DNA of 64,000 nucleotides from a virus, in the IMG/VR virus record IMGVR_UViG_3300020463_000014, positions 1 through 64,000 of that record; one strand, written 5' to 3'. The position numbers were made by a program, and so were the translations under genes. This document shows positions 43,801 through 54,073 of this stretch, in pieces. Under the pieces are notes generated by a model. The model did not search any database, was not told the origin of the DNA, and saw only the letters and a list, made by a program, of their open reading frames with translations. Each line of letters begins with the position of its first letter. Within the stretch, counting starts at the first letter, position 1.

Positions 43801-44281
43801 TATTAATTTTATCCTCTGTATAATTTTCTAAACCAAAGCTTAACGTCAATGCTTCATCTTTATTTAATGCTTGATGAGGTGTATAAGCTGGTATATGTAT
43901 ATATTCTCCTTGGATAATAGTCACTGGCTTATTATCAATTATTAAAGATTTAGATCCTTCACAGCAATATATAACAACATCATCTGGATCAGTATGCATA
44001 TCGAAAGAATAAGATCCAGCCGCTGCAAAAAATAAATGACATGTTACATGCTGTTCATGTTTCCAATCAGTTTTTATTTTCCAACAATATTCATATATTG
44101 TTGAATTAAAGTTTTCCATACGTTCGATTTTTATAGAATGGTTTTGTTTTTGCACTTTGCAAAAATCACTGAAACTAGTAATTAGCTGTTCACGACCCTG
44201 TTCATCTATAGCATAAACCATATTTTGTTCATACATATGACTCGCAGTAAGTGCAGATATGAGTTGAGATTTATTAATCAT
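43754..44281 (-). CDS. Cupin/JmjC-like oxygenase, 175 aa
   Basis: Predicted cupin-fold protein. FDMHTDPDDVVIYCCEG carries an HxD pair (His96, Asp98), and GEYIHIPAYTPHQALN carries the distal His136, the layout of JmjC- and ribosomal-oxygenase-type 2OG-Fe(II) enzymes. It would be the fourth non-heme iron oxygenase of the cassette and its first gene. It could also be a non-catalytic cupin. A weak -10-like late motif (TAAAAATA) lies about 16 bases upstream and there is no clear Shine-Dalgarno sequence, so its expression level is uncertain. It overlaps the radical SAM maturase gene by 47 bases. Confidence 0.78.
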   Translation of the reverse strand: MINKSQLISALTASHMYEQNMVYAIDEQGREQLITSFSDFCKVQKQNHSIKIERMENFNSTIYEYCWKIKTDWKHEQHVTCHLFFAAAGSYSFDMHTDPDDVVIYCCEGSKSLIIDNKPVTIIQGEYIHIPAYTPHQALNKDEALTLSFGLENYTEDKINNELADVSQNNRNMSA

Positions 44282-44323
44282 TATTTAATTATATACTATT
44301 TTTAATCAAATGTAAATAGTTAT

Positions 44324-45883
44324 TTACACTTTAAGGATACATTCTATCAATTTTTCTTCATCTACAGTAGACGATTCTAAAGCTACACCTACCATCATAG
44401 CTCCATTAAATTCTTTACTTGCTCGGCCATTATGGTGTGTATATACTGGATCACCTTTATGAACTCCACCAATAACCCTTACTGGAACTCTTCCCTTAAG
44501 ACCTAAAGCTTGACCAGGAGCGTCTGCATTCATTAAATAAGCAGGTTGAGCTGAAATTACGCCGACTGGAATTCCGCTTGATGTGCAAGGAGTAGTTTCT
44601 TCAGTTTTATTAAATGACGCCATCATTACTGTTCCAACTGGATGCTCTTCACTTGTAGTATATTTTTCTGCAAGGTCAGCATAATTTGCAGTTTGAGCAT
44701 TACCAGCAACTGTACCGGCAGATAATGTTTGTGTTGATGGATTATACATTAAATGCCCATTATCAGTATCAATATAAGGTCTTTGATAACCTGTACCATT
44801 ATTATCGCTAAATAATACTTGGTAATTTACATCGTCATTTTTTTCATCAACTTTTACAAAATCGGCCTCGCCTCCAGAAACTGTACAAGCACCAGTATTT
44901 GCCATTGTAACATGACCAGATAATGCTGCAGTAGTAAAACCTGAGCCATTACCAATTAGAATTTGAGTGTCTGCTACTATAATATCTGAAGGATCTGATG
45001 CTGAAGAACTATTTCCAACTTTTACTGAATTTGCTGGCATATTAGCAAGCTTATCATTAGTCACAGCATCATCAGTTATTTGACCTGTTATTACTTGTCC
45101 TGCCTGAATACCTCCAGATGCTTGGCGACCAATTACAGTATTAGTTCCTGCTTGTACAGAGCCAATATCACCAGCAGCTGATCTACCAATAACTGAATGA
45201 TCTGGTATTGCTAAATCTCCTGGATCACCACTAGTACCTGCCTGGCGAGTTTTTATTGTATATCCTGCCATATTAGCAAGCTTAGCATTAGTTACTTGAT
45301 CATCTGATATCATATCAGTTTGAATTTGCACTTCTTCAACTGTGCCCGCTGTTGTTTTGCCAAGAACTCTATTTGCAGTTACAATGTCTTGCATTTTATC
45401 ATAGGTCACAACATCAGGCTGAATTGTGACCACGCCGGCGTTTGTCATAAGAACATCTTGAGATAAAGCGGTAGATGTAAAACCAGTTCCATTACCAATT
45501 AAAATTTGTTCGTTAGTAACTGCCTTATTTGATGATGCTCCAGTAGTTCCTGCATCTCTTACTTTAACAGTGTTTGCTGGCATATCTTCTAATTTAAGAC
45601 CAGATGCTTCTTGAGTTAAACCGTGACCACCTGCTACTGAAAATGTTCCACTTGAATCTCCAGTAAGGTTTCCACCAACGCTAGTCTTTAAAATTCCATT
45701 TCCTGCATTATAGTTTCTTCGCACTGCTTTACTAAAATTTAAGGCTGTTACTATACTTGAATCATGGCCAGCATAGTCACTACTAAGATTATCTAGATCA
45801 CCGATCTGAGCAGCAATAGTATTAGATTTTACTCTAAAAGTGTTAATTGTATCACTTAAATTTATAACTGTCTGTCTAGCCAT
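44324..45883 (-). CDS. Fibre protein with Peptidase_G2-type C-terminal domain, 519 aa
   Basis: A 519-aa fibre-type protein. Residues 1-390 contain repeated beta motifs such as ILIGNGTGFTSTALSQDV, ILIGNGSGFTTAALSGHV and ANMPANSVKVGN, typical of trimeric phage shafts. From about 395 the sequence matches the C-terminal Peptidase_G2 (autoproteolytic IMC) type: YADLAEKYTTSEEHPVGTVM, GIPVGVISAQPAYLMN, LKGRVPVRVIGGVHKGDPVY. Such domains assist trimer folding and are often removed by self-cleavage; whether this copy cleaves is not visible. The start overlaps the coiled-coil gene by eight bases. It belongs to the baseplate unit upstream, not to the radical SAM cassette. Confidence 0.85.
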   Translation of the reverse strand: MARQTVINLSDTINTFRVKSNTIAAQIGDLDNLSSDYAGHDSSIVTALNFSKAVRRNYNAGNGILKTSVGGNLTGDSSGTFSVAGGHGLTQEASGLKLEDMPANTVKVRDAGTTGASSNKAVTNEQILIGNGTGFTSTALSQDVLMTNAGVVTIQPDVVTYDKMQDIVTANRVLGKTTAGTVEEVQIQTDMISDDQVTNAKLANMAGYTIKTRQAGTSGDPGDLAIPDHSVIGRSAAGDIGSVQAGTNTVIGRQASGGIQAGQVITGQITDDAVTNDKLANMPANSVKVGNSSSASDPSDIIVADTQILIGNGSGFTTAALSGHVTMANTGACTVSGGEADFVKVDEKNDDVNYQVLFSDNNGTGYQRPYIDTDNGHLMYNPSTQTLSAGTVAGNAQTANYADLAEKYTTSEEHPVGTVMMASFNKTEETTPCTSSGIPVGVISAQPAYLMNADAPGQALGLKGRVPVRVIGGVHKGDPVYTHHNGRASKEFNGAMMVGVALESSTVDEEKLIECILKV

Positions 45884-46115
45884 TTGATTCTACCATTTTC
45901 TTTGTTATTTGCGCCAGCATTTGTTTTATTTCGCTTACATCATTTTTCAACTCGGCAAGTTCTTTTTCTTTTTCAGCATCTAATTTTTTCTTCATTCTAG
46001 CTCTATTAATAGCATCACTATTAATATTTAATATAGCACCACTATTTAAATCTTTAACTAAATTGGGATGGCCCTGAATTTTTATACTGTTTATTTTACT
46101 TTTCAATTTAAACAC
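45876..46115 (-). CDS. Small coiled-coil protein, up to 79 aa
   Basis: The frame begins with GTG at 46115 inside the end of the 1757-aa gene; a TTG at 46106, right after that gene's stop and behind TTAGGTG, is an equally credible start. The product has a short beta-like head (INSIKIQGHPNLVKDLNSGA) and then a charged coiled coil (KKKLDAEKEKELAELKNDVS) to the end. It overlaps both neighbours by eight bases. Small coiled-coil proteins beside fibres often act in fibre assembly or attachment. No family recognised. Confidence 0.7.
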   Translation of the reverse strand: MFKLKSKINSIKIQGHPNLVKDLNSGAILNINSDAINRARMKKKLDAEKEKELAELKNDVSEIKQMLAQITKKMVESNG

Positions 46116-49100
46116 CTAATGCTATAACTCTTAAATCTTTAATTGTCGGAACTTTTGAACTATTATTAGCAAAAAGTACTATTTTTACTTGGAACGTAGT
46201 AAATGCTGGTATAGTTCCATCAGTTCCACCAATTAAATAATTGTATTCTTTATATGAATATGGATCATCTGATATTGAAACTGGCGCTTCAAGTGTGGCA
46301 AGTGTCCAATTAATATCTGTCAATATAGTATCTTCTGTACCTGTTTTAAAATATACATCAAATAAAGCACCAGTTGGTCTATTTGCTGCTAACATTACTT
46401 TTAAACCAACTGCAGTGTTTGTTAATGTTACAGGTTTTGTAATATGTTTAGCAAGAGCACTTCCACTAAATGGTGTTGTTTCTGCAGCATAATCAAAGAC
46501 CACATTTTGGCCAGAAGTAGCTACATCAATAGGTCTATCAATTTCATTTTTTGTAAGTACTAATGAAGCTCTTTGTAAATCTATTACTGGAGAAACAAAT
46601 GAGCTTGTTGTACTTAATGATATTCTTAAAGATCCAGTATTAACTCCACCTAATCCACCAATACCTGTTGCAGTATCTTCTTTTACAGCATTCGCCACCA
46701 TTATTGAATTTTCAAAATGATTTTTCTGATTAAGCGCAATATCAGTATATCCTCCAGCCGGTGCAATATATGGCGTTTCTAATGCAACATTAGAATATCC
46801 ACTATAAATGCTGGCTTTTGGAATTACACTTGTTAAAGGTGGATTAAGCATTTGAACAATAGGATATAAAGTATTTCCTTGAATATTTTTAGTTGCAAAT
46901 ACTGCACTACCGCCACCTTGAGCAGCTGAAGTAGCTGATCCAGCTGCTAATGTAATTTTATATCCTGTTGGATCTATATGCGTTATTGTATGAGTAACAT
47001 TAAGTTGAACGGCTGTAACACCACCAACTGCTGTTGCTCCAGTAATAGCAACTTTATCTCCAACAAATAAATTATGATTCTTATGGAAAACTCTTATTGA
47101 AGTTGGAGCTGAAGTATTTGTTAAAATTGGACTAGGACCTAATAGTGCAAGAGGTAAATCTGCTGTATTAAGTTGAGCAACTGCTTGTATATTAGTAGCA
47201 AAATCAGCTCTATATAATGTAAATTTCATATCTTGTTCTTGACAAGCTTCCCAGGTCGTACTGTTTTGTGATTTAAAGAAAGATCCTAAGAATGGTTGTT
47301 TTGTAATTCTTCTTGCAGTAGAACCTAATTCAAAATCACCCATAAATGATGTCCACAATAAATAATCAGTATTGTCGGTTATGCATACAATTGCATATTC
47401 AGTTCTACCAGAAAGATATATCGGCTCATCAAATTCAAATGTTGTAGGAAGAGATGCATCATCAGAAATACTAACATTTCCAGGTGATAAGTATTTTCTA
47501 GATCCTGGTACAATTGTATTAGACGCTGGATAGCCATTTATAAGAGGTCTTAATTCAATCCATACTGGTAATGTAGCATGTTTTGTTTTAAAGTATAAGT
47601 CAACTTTACAAGTAAATATACCTTCATCTTGAGGAACATAAAACGATTGCGCTAAAGGATCACGTTGATCATTCCTATTTGAATCATTGTCCCCTATAAA
47701 ATCCTCTCTTGGCTGCAATCTAGATCCAGTAACTACTCTACTACTACTTGAAACTCTAGAGCCAACTACAGTAAGATGTCGAGTGGACAATATTTCTTCT
47801 TGAAAAGTTTCTAGAGCACCAGAAGCATTATATGATGTTACTGCAGATGATCCTGGAACACCTCCATTTTTAGGAGTTTCTGTAACATCAAGTAACATAA
47901 AATCAGCTTGACCAGTTCTAAATTTAGTTGTACTATTATTAGGAATAAAAAATGATCCTGAGATTCCTCCTAGTGCATCACTAAGTAAAGCACCAGACCC
48001 ATCTGGGTGAGTTGTAAGATTATTTGGTGATTCAAATTCAACTCTTGCTGAATTAATTCTATCAAAGTTTCCAGTACTTCTAACAAAATCATTCATTTTA
48101 AAGTCATTAAAATATGCAAAATGATATGCGTTTGGTCTTAATCCAATAGCTTCAAAACTAACTTTTCTACTTCTCATAAATGGTATAACTGCTACATCAA
48201 TAATTCTATCGCCTAATGATGTTCTAATAGTTTCAGAAGCTACTACTCTATTTACAATTGAACTTGTGGTTTGATCAAATCCCCAAACTGTTAACCTTCC
48301 ACTGGTCTGAGAGAATGCTCGACTAGATGATGTTGTAGTTCCTGCTACTGTATTTTCATCACCTACTTCTAATCCTTCAATATCATTACCTAACCAACCC
48401 CATTCGGATTGATCAAAGAGAAGTGCTTGGTCAAGATTTAATCTTGTTCCACCATCTATTACTTTTGCTGCTGCTCTTTGATCCACTTTCCATTCATCTG
48501 ATTGAGGAGATAGATTTATTGACCCACTATAAGTAGAAATCATATATGGATTAACATTTTCTGTACGAGATACAACTGTTTGACTAATATATTCAGCATG
48601 TCCATATTTAATATAAACGTTATCGCCCATTAAAACAGTATCTGGAGTATCTACACCACTAACAGTCCTTGAAGAAGAAGTTGCAGCATCATAAATAAGT
48701 CCTACATTGTATTCAGTAAATGGTGGATGTAAAGTCATAGTTTTTGGATTAACTGAAGCTCTATATTCTACTGAATTAGTATTTGAATGAAATAAATCTT
48801 TAAAGTTGTCTACAAGAAATCCAGATTTAGTTCTATTATTTCCACTACCGTCAACTACTTCAAAAGCGTTTGTATCAAGTTCTAATAAACTAAGTGATAC
48901 TGTTTCTTCAAGTAGATCTACTCGCTTATCGATTTTACCAATATCTTTCATGGTATAACCTTTATTTTCAATAAACTTAACAACCATGTCGGAAGCAGAA
49001 ATTGTACCACCGTTAAGTGATGATCTATATAGTTCTAAAGATTTGGGTGGCTGAGATGGTAATACTGGATTATCGGCTGGAGTTCCTTCTAAATTTTCTA

Positions 49101-51381
49101 AAATGCCCTCAGCATTTATAATAATTCTATCTTGTCTTGGTAGATAGTGCTCGATTCTAACATTTATGAGTGTATCATTTTGAGGCAATTCGTTAACTAC
49201 ACCACCAGTTGCTCCACCAGTGTCGTTAAATACTGTTCCACCTGGTGCAATTGCTGATCTAAAATCTACTACATCTCTTAATTGAACTACTGTTCCATCT
49301 CTCATAATATATTCTGGAATATCACCATATGCTGCTGGAAGACCAGGATAAGATCCTACAGCAAAACACACACCAGCTCCATGTTGATAATATGTAAATT
49401 CAACATAAACATTACCTGTAAGACCACTTGTAGATTTTCTTATTAATTTCCCAAGACCATAAAAGCCATCTCGCTGACCATTATCGACTACAAATTGATC
49501 GCTTACATCAGCGCCACTTGAAGATCCAGCTTTAATCATTGTTACTGCAATAATATCATTTTGATCTAAATCGACTGTACCAATACCACCACTTACAGAA
49601 ATAGCAATTGTTTTTTGCTGATTAGTAGAGATTGTTTTTGATCTAACAGAGATATTACTTGATTTTTTAACATAAGCTAAAACTTCTACGTCATTTGTAG
49701 CATGTGGTAACCCAGTAATTTGAATTGTTTGACTACCTGGCGATCCTATTGTTGCTGCTGTTGTAACTGTTCCACCTTGCATTACAATCCAATCACCAGT
49801 ATTATCAAATACTTCTCCAGAAAGTGCTGTAAGTGTTATGGAATTACTTGAAGGTGTTCCAGTAAATTTTCTCATTACTGTTAAATCAACAATTGCAATA
49901 TCTTTAGGTCTTTTATAAGGGACTTCAAAGAATAAATTATTATCATTTGCTTCTTTAAGAACTGCTCCAGCAGGGCTTCCTTCTAATACTAATGTTGAAC
50001 GAGCACTTGTACTAGGACCAATTTTAACTGCATCTCTAAAGCTATTTGTACCTGTCATTACTACATCAAATATAAAGACTCTAAAGTTTGAACCAAATGC
50101 TGCTGGTGCATCTACATGACGTACTCTACAAGTTCCTAATACTGAATCATCAGCTTTGTAAATATTGACTGCTGGAAATGTAGTTTTTTGATTACCACTT
50201 GGTGAATCCATAGGTAATGCGCCAACAAATTCTGATACAATTACATAACTTCCATATTCTGCAGGAATAGAACTAATATCGCCAGTTGAAGTATTTCCAG
50301 CAAATGAAGTTGCTTTATTAACAGACAATGTTGTTTGAGTAGGACGATTAATTCTATGTCCATTCACATATGCTTTACCTGAACTTAATACTGCATTAAG
50401 TGTTGAAGCTGATCCAGAATCATATGTTAAATAAAATGGATCTACAACATAATTACCAGATTCTTCAGAAGTTCTTTGAGCAATTAAATCATTAATTTTA
50501 TTGTATTGATTAAAGCCAGTTGCTTGTTCGACTATTACGGAATTAATTATATTTGCAATATACATAAACGTTTCTAAACCTGGAGTAGATGGTTTAGTTG
50601 CAAGTGCTAACGTTATTCTATAACGATCAGCTCCAGGAGCAGAAATATTTGGAAATTGTCCTTGATTATCAAATAACGAAACGTCGTCAGATGCTGTAAC
50701 AATATCTTGAACTACATTAAATCCTACAATTCCTGTAAAATCATTACTATATTTAGAAATAATTTTTGATTGTGATTTAGCATGGACAAAATGTCCTTGA
50801 GCAAAATAATCACCAGCCGCAACCGATAGTCTTACACCTTGACCATATGATGGATCAGCATCTGTATGGTTAGCTTTAATTTTATATGACTCACTACCAT
50901 TGTCTATTTGAATAGTTTCATCTGGTAAAAATCTTAATGTAGATGTTCCAGCAGTTTGCGATCCTCCACTTCGATACATAATATAAAGTGTAGGTGGACA
51001 ACTTGCAGTGCCATCGCCATTTTCAGCAGAAATAATTTCAGCACTAATACCAGATGTTAATCCATTAAATATGGCGCCTGGTACAGCTAATGTATTTGCC
51101 GGCCATTCAATTGCAGGAGCTTGTAAAACACTAGGTTGTAATTTAACAAATTCAATACGAGAATTAATACTAATGCCGCCGGGATTAACCATTGCTCCTT
51201 CTTTAAATATATTTCTACCAAACCGCTCCAGATCTTTTTGAATAATAGTTTGAGACTGAGTTAGTTCTCTAGCCTGTAGAGCTCGCCGAGGATTAAAAAG
51301 AATTCTTTTAAAACCGTCACTATCGGAAAAATCATCCTTATAGGTAGCCCTCATTAAGTTTTCTGAAAAAGTTACTGTCAT
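46108..51381 (-). CDS. Large baseplate-associated virion protein (DUF4815-like), 1757 aa
   Basis: A 1757-aa structural protein. Its N-terminus (FNPRRALQARELTQSQTIIQ, FGRNIFKEGAMVNPG) matches the DUF4815-type start found in large marine T4-like baseplate proteins. The rest is beta-rich with segments such as YNVGLIYDAATSSSRTVSG, LDQALLFDQSEWGWLGN and a LADPLAQSF-like strand, RDPLAQSFYVPQDEG. It lies after gene 8, where T4 carries genes 9 and 10, so a peripheral baseplate role is likely. Assignment to gp10 itself is not supported. No internal break is seen. Confidence 0.85.
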   Translation of the reverse strand: MTVTFSENLMRATYKDDFSDSDGFKRILFNPRRALQARELTQSQTIIQKDLERFGRNIFKEGAMVNPGGISINSRIEFVKLQPSVLQAPAIEWPANTLAVPGAIFNGLTSGISAEIISAENGDGTASCPPTLYIMYRSGGSQTAGTSTLRFLPDETIQIDNGSESYKIKANHTDADPSYGQGVRLSVAAGDYFAQGHFVHAKSQSKIISKYSNDFTGIVGFNVVQDIVTASDDVSLFDNQGQFPNISAPGADRYRITLALATKPSTPGLETFMYIANIINSVIVEQATGFNQYNKINDLIAQRTSEESGNYVVDPFYLTYDSGSASTLNAVLSSGKAYVNGHRINRPTQTTLSVNKATSFAGNTSTGDISSIPAEYGSYVIVSEFVGALPMDSPSGNQKTTFPAVNIYKADDSVLGTCRVRHVDAPAAFGSNFRVFIFDVVMTGTNSFRDAVKIGPSTSARSTLVLEGSPAGAVLKEANDNNLFFEVPYKRPKDIAIVDLTVMRKFTGTPSSNSITLTALSGEVFDNTGDWIVMQGGTVTTAATIGSPGSQTIQITGLPHATNDVEVLAYVKKSSNISVRSKTISTNQQKTIAISVSGGIGTVDLDQNDIIAVTMIKAGSSSGADVSDQFVVDNGQRDGFYGLGKLIRKSTSGLTGNVYVEFTYYQHGAGVCFAVGSYPGLPAAYGDIPEYIMRDGTVVQLRDVVDFRSAIAPGGTVFNDTGGATGGVVNELPQNDTLINVRIEHYLPRQDRIIINAEGILENLEGTPADNPVLPSQPPKSLELYRSSLNGGTISASDMVVKFIENKGYTMKDIGKIDKRVDLLEETVSLSLLELDTNAFEVVDGSGNNRTKSGFLVDNFKDLFHSNTNSVEYRASVNPKTMTLHPPFTEYNVGLIYDAATSSSRTVSGVDTPDTVLMGDNVYIKYGHAEYISQTVVSRTENVNPYMISTYSGSINLSPQSDEWKVDQRAAAKVIDGGTRLNLDQALLFDQSEWGWLGNDIEGLEVGDENTVAGTTTSSSRAFSQTSGRLTVWGFDQTTSSIVNRVVASETIRTSLGDRIIDVAVIPFMRSRKVSFEAIGLRPNAYHFAYFNDFKMNDFVRSTGNFDRINSARVEFESPNNLTTHPDGSGALLSDALGGISGSFFIPNNSTTKFRTGQADFMLLDVTETPKNGGVPGSSAVTSYNASGALETFQEEILSTRHLTVVGSRVSSSSRVVTGSRLQPREDFIGDNDSNRNDQRDPLAQSFYVPQDEGIFTCKVDLYFKTKHATLPVWIELRPLINGYPASNTIVPGSRKYLSPGNVSISDDASLPTTFEFDEPIYLSGRTEYAIVCITDNTDYLLWTSFMGDFELGSTARRITKQPFLGSFFKSQNSTTWEACQEQDMKFTLYRADFATNIQAVAQLNTADLPLALLGPSPILTNTSAPTSIRVFHKNHNLFVGDKVAITGATAVGGVTAVQLNVTHTITHIDPTGYKITLAAGSATSAAQGGGSAVFATKNIQGNTLYPIVQMLNPPLTSVIPKASIYSGYSNVALETPYIAPAGGYTDIALNQKNHFENSIMVANAVKEDTATGIGGLGGVNTGSLRISLSTTSSFVSPVIDLQRASLVLTKNEIDRPIDVATSGQNVVFDYAAETTPFSGSALAKHITKPVTLTNTAVGLKVMLAANRPTGALFDVYFKTGTEDTILTDINWTLATLEAPVSISDDPYSYKEYNYLIGGTDGTIPAFTTFQVKIVLFANNSSKVPTIKDLRVIALGV

Positions 51382-51396
51382 ATTATTACTCTACTT

Positions 51397-52806
51397 TTAT
51401 AGTTGGATGATGACTTTAATGTCTTCGGATTGGTTTGCAGTTCGTTGAACTGATGCTCTATTATCTAGATATAATACATCTCCAGTTAATCTATCAACTT
51501 CAGCGTTATTATCAAATGATTCCATTACACCTTCACCATTTCCATCTACTTCTTGAATAGTTTCACCTACATTAAATAATTTAAATCCTGTATCAGGAGA
51601 TTGATGATAGTGAATTCTTGTTCCACCTGAAACACTTGAATCTACATTATCTATATACGCTTGTGCACTTGAGCTTATACCTTTAATTTTACGATCTTTA
51701 CTAAATGCAACAGTATAAGACGATAATTTCATATTTCTTGTAGCTATGCCAGTAAGCTCTGTAAAAAGGCCTGTAGAATCAGGTTGAAGTGGATTTTTAA
51801 TAAGACCAACTTGTCTAAAATCCTGAGATAAAATAAAATCTTCATCATTATCTAAAATTTTAGATCTAAACATTACTGCATCAGCTTTTAAATCTTTTCT
51901 AGCGTCAAATCCAAATCCTGGAGTTGGACCTACGACTGCCCTTGCTCGTGCACTATCACCACCAGAGCCATCTGGTAAAATAATAAGTTCAGCATAATCA
52001 TAACTATCTAAATAATTTAAAGTAGCACCAGATGTTTTAGTTTGAATTGCTGTAATTGTTCCATTATCTGAGTCAATTATAGGTTTTAAAAAGTTTGCAG
52101 CAGAATCACCGAATGTTAGTGTACCGTTACCTCTAAGAACAAGATTAGGAAATGCACCAGCAGTGCCATATCCACTGCCGCCATTTGTCATCACAAATGA
52201 AGTAATTCTACCTGGTATAGCATTTTGTTGAATTTCATGTTGTTTAATTTCAATACCAGTAGAGTTAGAATCAGGCGCGGTTTCCTGAATATGAACAGGC
52301 ATATATTGAGAAGATAAAAAGAAATTTGCTTTCAAGGCACTAATTGTATAAAGAAATTTCCACACATAACCATCAGATGTAGAAAACGGAGCAACATTTT
52401 CATTGCCACTGGGTTTAACAAGAGATGGTTGAGGAACTCCTTGTTTATTTACACCTGTTCTTAAACAAATATATACTCCAAAATTATCTGTTAAAACATA
52501 ATATCTTTTACCGACACTTAAAGTTCCTGCTCGTTGGTCATCCCATTGTGGATAAATTGTTCCATATACCCAATCTTGTCTTGGTACAATAAAACTGGCT
52601 GCTTCTACTTTTTTAACAGCTTGAAGTTTTTCTTTAAATTCAATTACATCAAATTTTGAGTTTAATGGGGTGGTAGCGGCGTCATTACTATCCCATTGTT
52701 CAGATCTTCCAATTCCAATATAATACTCACTACCAGCTGAATTATAATCAGCTAATAACTCTTTTAAAATATTGTGTTTTAAATCATCAGTGACGATAGC
52801 TACCAT
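51397..52806 (-). CDS. 8: Baseplate wedge protein gp8-like
   Basis: A 469-aa protein resembling gp8 of T4-like marine phages. It has an N-terminal block with YYIGIGRSEQWDSNDAATTP, and a central block with TSDGYVWKFLYTISALKANF followed by SSQYMPVH, both typical. gp8 forms part of the T4 baseplate wedge. The gene has its own TATAAATA late promoter 66 bases upstream. It is followed directly by the 1757-aa gene. Like other virion proteins here it has frequent Asp-Ser pairs (PDSNSTG, IIDSDNG, NVDSSV). Confidence 0.85.
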   Translation of the reverse strand: MVAIVTDDLKHNILKELLADYNSAGSEYYIGIGRSEQWDSNDAATTPLNSKFDVIEFKEKLQAVKKVEAASFIVPRQDWVYGTIYPQWDDQRAGTLSVGKRYYVLTDNFGVYICLRTGVNKQGVPQPSLVKPSGNENVAPFSTSDGYVWKFLYTISALKANFFLSSQYMPVHIQETAPDSNSTGIEIKQHEIQQNAIPGRITSFVMTNGGSGYGTAGAFPNLVLRGNGTLTFGDSAANFLKPIIDSDNGTITAIQTKTSGATLNYLDSYDYAELIILPDGSGGDSARARAVVGPTPGFGFDARKDLKADAVMFRSKILDNDEDFILSQDFRQVGLIKNPLQPDSTGLFTELTGIATRNMKLSSYTVAFSKDRKIKGISSSAQAYIDNVDSSVSGGTRIHYHQSPDTGFKLFNVGETIQEVDGNGEGVMESFDNNAEVDRLTGDVLYLDNRASVQRTANQSEDIKVIIQL

Positions 52807-52871
52807 AGTTTATTTCCTATCTTAATATGTTCAAATTGTAATACTAAAAATATTAATTCTATTGTTGGTTA

Positions 52872-52879
52872 TATTTATA
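52872..52879 (-). promoter_or_regulatory. T4-type late promoter for gene 8
   Basis: Exact TATAAATA on the minus strand in the 86-base gap between the 392-aa gene and gene 8, 66 bases before the gene 8 ATG. The same spacing occurs before gene 18. Confidence 0.72.
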
Positions 52880-52892
52880 TAGTTTTTTGCCT

Positions 52893-54071
52893 TTATGGTC
52901 TTAAATCTGAATCATAAAGTGGATAAGCTTGTGTCATATCAGAATCTGCAGCAAAGTGAGATGCACCAAGTTCAGCATATGCAAGCGATGTAGTAATAAT
53001 AGATGGATACGGAGTTTTCATATAGCTTGGATTATCTCCAGTGCCAACATAGAATGATGGATATGTTCCATAGTAACCATAAGAATCTATACCGTTTCCA
53101 AGATGAAGCGATGGATTACTATCAACTCTAATTAAAGTAGCACTATCAGTTGTTGTATTCCAACTTTTTCGTGTTTGTGCTGCCCAAGCATATGTAGTAG
53201 GGTATGCTGCATTTAATTCAGCTATAGTTCTATTTAAATAAATATCTTCGCTTAATGGTCTAACATGTAATCGATAGTTATAAGAAATTCCATTATATAC
53301 TTCTGATACAAGAGCAGTAATGTCAACTAATTGTAAAGTATCTTCAACTGGTCTTGTTCCAATCGAATCATATAGAAAATTATCTGATAAATTTGCACTA
53401 CCAGTTACAGAAAATGGAAAAATATCTGCGAATGGTACAGGTGCAGCTGAGATTGCAGTATTAATTGCCGGCTCTTGAATTACTATTTCAGCCGCTAAAT
53501 GAAAACCTGCAGGATGCACAAATTTCTTATATAACTCTTCCCAATCTGGCATACCTCTATCTGTTCTGATAAGGTGTGATAATAACTGATATATTCCGCC
53601 GTCTTGTAAAACTTTTTGTTGGTCCACACCAATTTCAGAACTACTATCATTAAGATAAAACAAATCATTTTTTGGATAATGTATTTCGGCATCGGTTAAA
53701 AAGAAAGCTCTAAAAAATCCTTCAGATGAATATTTAGAACCTTTTACTCGATAAAATTTTGCAAAATTACGAATAATTTCTCTTGGGTTAACTGGAAATT
53801 TTTTAATGCCTACACCTAAAGCAACTTCATTTAATAATAAATCTAATTGCTGTAAAGAATTATCTTCAATATCTCTACATGTGTAAATATCTTTTATTAA
53901 ACTGCCAAATCCTTCAGCATCCATAAAGTCATAATAATATTCTAAAAATAAAATAATATTTGGATATTCTGTAATAAAATATTCTGGTAAGATTTCTTTT
54001 ACAGAACTCCTATGTAATTCTAATGGAAGTCTATTAAAATCTTTTAATGTTCTTTCGCGGCCATTTGACAT
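52893..54071 (-). CDS. Baseplate wedge-region protein, 392 aa
   Basis: A 392-aa protein that stands between genes 6 and 8 in many T4-like marine phages. The N-terminal 150 residues are helical and conserved-looking (EYPNIILFLEYYYDFMDAEG, PREIIRNFAKFYRVKGSKYS, EGFFRAFF). The C-terminal half is beta-rich with Asp-Ser pairs. T4 has gene 7 (a much larger protein) at this place, so this may fill part of that role, but equivalence to gp7 cannot be shown here. It overlaps no neighbour and follows gene 6 by two bases. Confidence 0.8.
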   Translation of the reverse strand: MSNGRERTLKDFNRLPLELHRSSVKEILPEYFITEYPNIILFLEYYYDFMDAEGFGSLIKDIYTCRDIEDNSLQQLDLLLNEVALGVGIKKFPVNPREIIRNFAKFYRVKGSKYSSEGFFRAFFLTDAEIHYPKNDLFYLNDSSSEIGVDQQKVLQDGGIYQLLSHLIRTDRGMPDWEELYKKFVHPAGFHLAAEIVIQEPAINTAISAAPVPFADIFPFSVTGSANLSDNFLYDSIGTRPVEDTLQLVDITALVSEVYNGISYNYRLHVRPLSEDIYLNRTIAELNAAYPTTYAWAAQTRKSWNTTTDSATLIRVDSNPSLHLGNGIDSYGYYGTYPSFYVGTGDNPSYMKTPYPSIITTSLAYAELGASHFAADSDMTQAYPLYDSDLRP

Positions 54072-54073
54072 TA

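Noticed and set aside
44297-44304. TAAAAATA motif before the cupin-like gene as a late promoter
   Set aside because: It departs from the exact octamer and is only 16 bases from the start; kept as a remark in the gene entry.
46108-51381. Calling the 1757-aa protein gp10 or gp7
   Set aside because: Its position is compatible, but no motif shows direct homology to either T4 protein.
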